Source of the DNA: Anaeramoeba flamelloides
Lineage: Eukaryota > Metamonada > Anaeramoebidae
DNA: 64,000 bases
Assembly (NCBI GenBank): GCA_027625915.1
Contig: JANTQA010000036.1
Location: 11,615,001-11,679,000, forward strand
Direction of reading: 5' to 3'
Positions 62,612 through 64,000 of this stretch are shown here, piece after piece (position 1 is the first letter of the stretch; every line of letters begins with the position of its first letter). Made by a program: the position numbers and the translations under genes. A model generated the notes under the pieces. The model was given only the letters and a program-made list of their open reading frames with translations, ran no database searches and was not told the DNA's origin.

Positions 62612-62925
62612 ATGTCTCTCTCACAACAAATCGGAGAAAAAAAAATATACTTCAAAAAATTAAAGAAGATCTTTCAAACAAAAGGCCTAATGGAAAGACA
62701 TTAATTTTAAAAACAACATCTTCTGATTTTCAGTCTTTCAATACATCGCCTTTCCAAATTCGTAGGAATTTAACAGGGTATCTTGGTAAAATTTATGGAA
62801 TGCGCTCGGAACAATACTCTACTAAACTTGTTTCCGCTTCACAAGACGGGTCGGCTTATTGTTAGGAATACACAGTCAACAAACAAAGTAATTCATCTTG
62901 CTTCATGTTTTGTTAAATTCTCTTT
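62612..62925 (+). pseudogene. G-protein beta subunit remnant (N-terminus and first WD blade)
   Basis: Three frames together match the start of heterotrimeric G-protein beta. MSLSQQIGE from ATG 62612 is like the N-terminal helix. In a second frame EDLSNKRP, then FQIRRNLTGYLGKIYGM and KLVSASQDG correspond to the conserved RRTLKGHLxKIYAMHW..LVSASQDG. In a third frame GRLIVRNTQSTNKVIHL matches GKLIVWNxxTTNKVHxI. There are two frame shifts and the WD Trp is replaced by Arg. Coding identity ends near 62925, so about 100 of the usual 340 residues remain. An acceptor-like CAG precedes the ATG. A truncated, dead duplicate; the functional gene is presumably elsewhere. Confidence 0.75.
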
Positions 62926-63330
62926 TGGAACTTTTTTTCCACTACAATATTTTTTTTTTCTTTTTAATCTTTCTTCTAAAGGGCTTCGAATCAAAATTTA
63001 TCTTACAAAAATCAATTTTAAATCAAATTACAAACCAATAACTCGTTTTTTGTTTTTGAACATTCAATTTTAAAACTTTTTTCAACAAATATTAACTTAT
63101 TTGTCAATGAAGAGAAAATATATAACTTCTTTTTTTAAGTTAAAATATATATAAATAGGATAATTAAACATATATTCAATATATATAAAGAATTTAAAAG
63201 AGATACTTCTCTTAAATCATTATTGAAAATAATATATAATTTAAAAATAAAGTGAATTAAAATTTTTTATTTGAATTTTAAAATAATTGTTTAGAATAGT
63301 ATTAAGCCTTTCATTAATGATGGTTTTTTA

Positions 63331-63362
<32 letters not shown>

Positions 63363-63657
63363 CGAATAATATTGGGAAGGATTTTAAAATAATTAAGCTA
63401 CAAGACAAATTGATATTAAAGAAAAAAAATCCAGAAATATTATTAAATAATAAAAAAAATATTCTACATTTAATGAATATAAATCATTTTTTGAAGGAAT
63501 ATTTTTTTGGTTTTGTTATTGTTGGTTTGGATAATAATTTATATTATTCATAAAACTTTATCTAGTAAAAATTACAATAAATCTAAAAAATAACAAAATT
63601 CATAAAAAGTAATATAAAATTATTAAATAAAGTAAGAAAAAAAAAACAAAATTGCTG
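62926..63657. other. AT-rich intergenic stretch
   Basis: Poly(A) runs (63338-63361), short TA tracts and nothing else that I can identify. Confidence 0.6.
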
Positions 63658-64000
63658 TTATTTGTTTTTTAATAATGATTTAATTTCTAAATCGTTTTTA
63701 ATTCCTACCGAATTGTAATTTACAATAAGTTTTTTCAAAGTGTTATTTACTTTTAACATTTCAACTAAGGCGTTTCCACCTTCTTGTTTTATATTATTAG
63801 AAGATATGTTTAATTCTGTTAAAGTTTTGTTATGGTTTTTCAGAGAATCGGCCAAAGCGACTGCGCCTTCATCCTTTGCATAATTTTGAGTGATATCTAA
63901 AGACTTGAGAGTAAAATTGTTTGAAAGGCCCGTTGCTAAATGCACAACACCGTGTCTCATGAAATTCCAACTTAAGTCTAAATGCAACAAGGTGTTGTTC
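63658..64000 (-). CDS. C-terminal part of a leucine-rich-repeat (RI/NLRC3-like) protein, runs off right edge
   Basis: The frame is open from the right edge (NNTLLHLDLSWNFM) to the TAA at 63658-63660, so the Met inside it is not the start. About four LRRs of 28 residues have the ribonuclease-inhibitor pattern: LLHLDLSWNFM, LKSLDITQNYAKDEGAVAL, LTELNISSNNIKQEGGNAL and LKKLIVNYNSVG. They end in a short basic tail. RI-type LRRs form a horseshoe that binds proteins; they are very common in amoeboid protists. No NACHT or other domain is visible in the part present. Confidence 0.8.
   Translation of the reverse strand, partial: NNTLLHLDLSWNFMRHGVVHLATGLSNNFTLKSLDITQNYAKDEGAVALADSLKNHNKTLTELNISSNNIKQEGGNALVEMLKVNNTLKKLIVNYNSVGIKNDLEIKSLLKNK

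Overview
The window is strongly AT-rich eukaryotic DNA. It has long poly(A)/poly(T) runs, Asn- and Lys/Glu-rich proteins, short spliceosomal introns, standard stop codons and many decayed mobile elements. Gene content (ankyrin-BTB giants, TRIM-like B-box/SPRY proteins, LRR-RI proteins, coiled-coil proteins, a TPR protein, eIF4E, a G-beta remnant) fits a free-living amoeboid protist. My first guess is a metamonad amoeba of the Anaeramoeba type, with an amoebozoan as the alternative. This is inference from composition and families only; no rRNA or marker gene is present to settle it.

Layout. 1-562: end of a coiled-coil/low-complexity gene (+). 4.5-9.1 kb (-): one long gene, now in three reading-frame blocks, built of about ten PH-like beta modules. 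13.1-15.0 kb (-): an intact TPR protein. 15.9-17.7 kb: LINE fragments around a multi-hairpin foldback element. 17.8-26.3 kb (-): an intact 2,817-residue ankyrin-repeat protein ending in two BTB domains. 29.9-34.9 kb (-): a three-exon eIF4E gene whose 4.1-kb second intron carries a LINE interrupted by a foldback element and two Tc1/mariner-type MITEs. 38.5 kb (+): a small coiled-coil gene. 42.9-43.9 kb (+): an intact D-2-hydroxyacid dehydrogenase (glyoxylate/hydroxypyruvate reductase type) with an organelle-type presequence. 48.0-49.1 kb (-): a decayed B-box/coiled-coil/SPRY gene. 56.4-58.8 kb (-): a broken P-loop NTPase plus nuclease gene of the Crinkler/RHS type. 59.0-59.8 kb (-): a coiled-coil gene. 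62.6 kb (+): the first part of a dead G-protein beta gene. 63.7-64.0 kb (-): the end of an LRR-RI gene running off the right edge.

Between the genes lie at least seven copies of a 197-bp almost fully palindromic, TA-flanked MITE, a second 167-bp TA-flanked MITE family, two LINE subfamilies known mainly from 3' fragments, one tRNA-headed SINE whose tail matches a LINE 3' end, and five pairs of unclassified dispersed repeats. The genes do not form a pathway; apart from runs of same-strand genes there is no sign of operons. Reading-frame breaks often fall in or near homopolymers, so some 'broken' host genes may be assembly errors.
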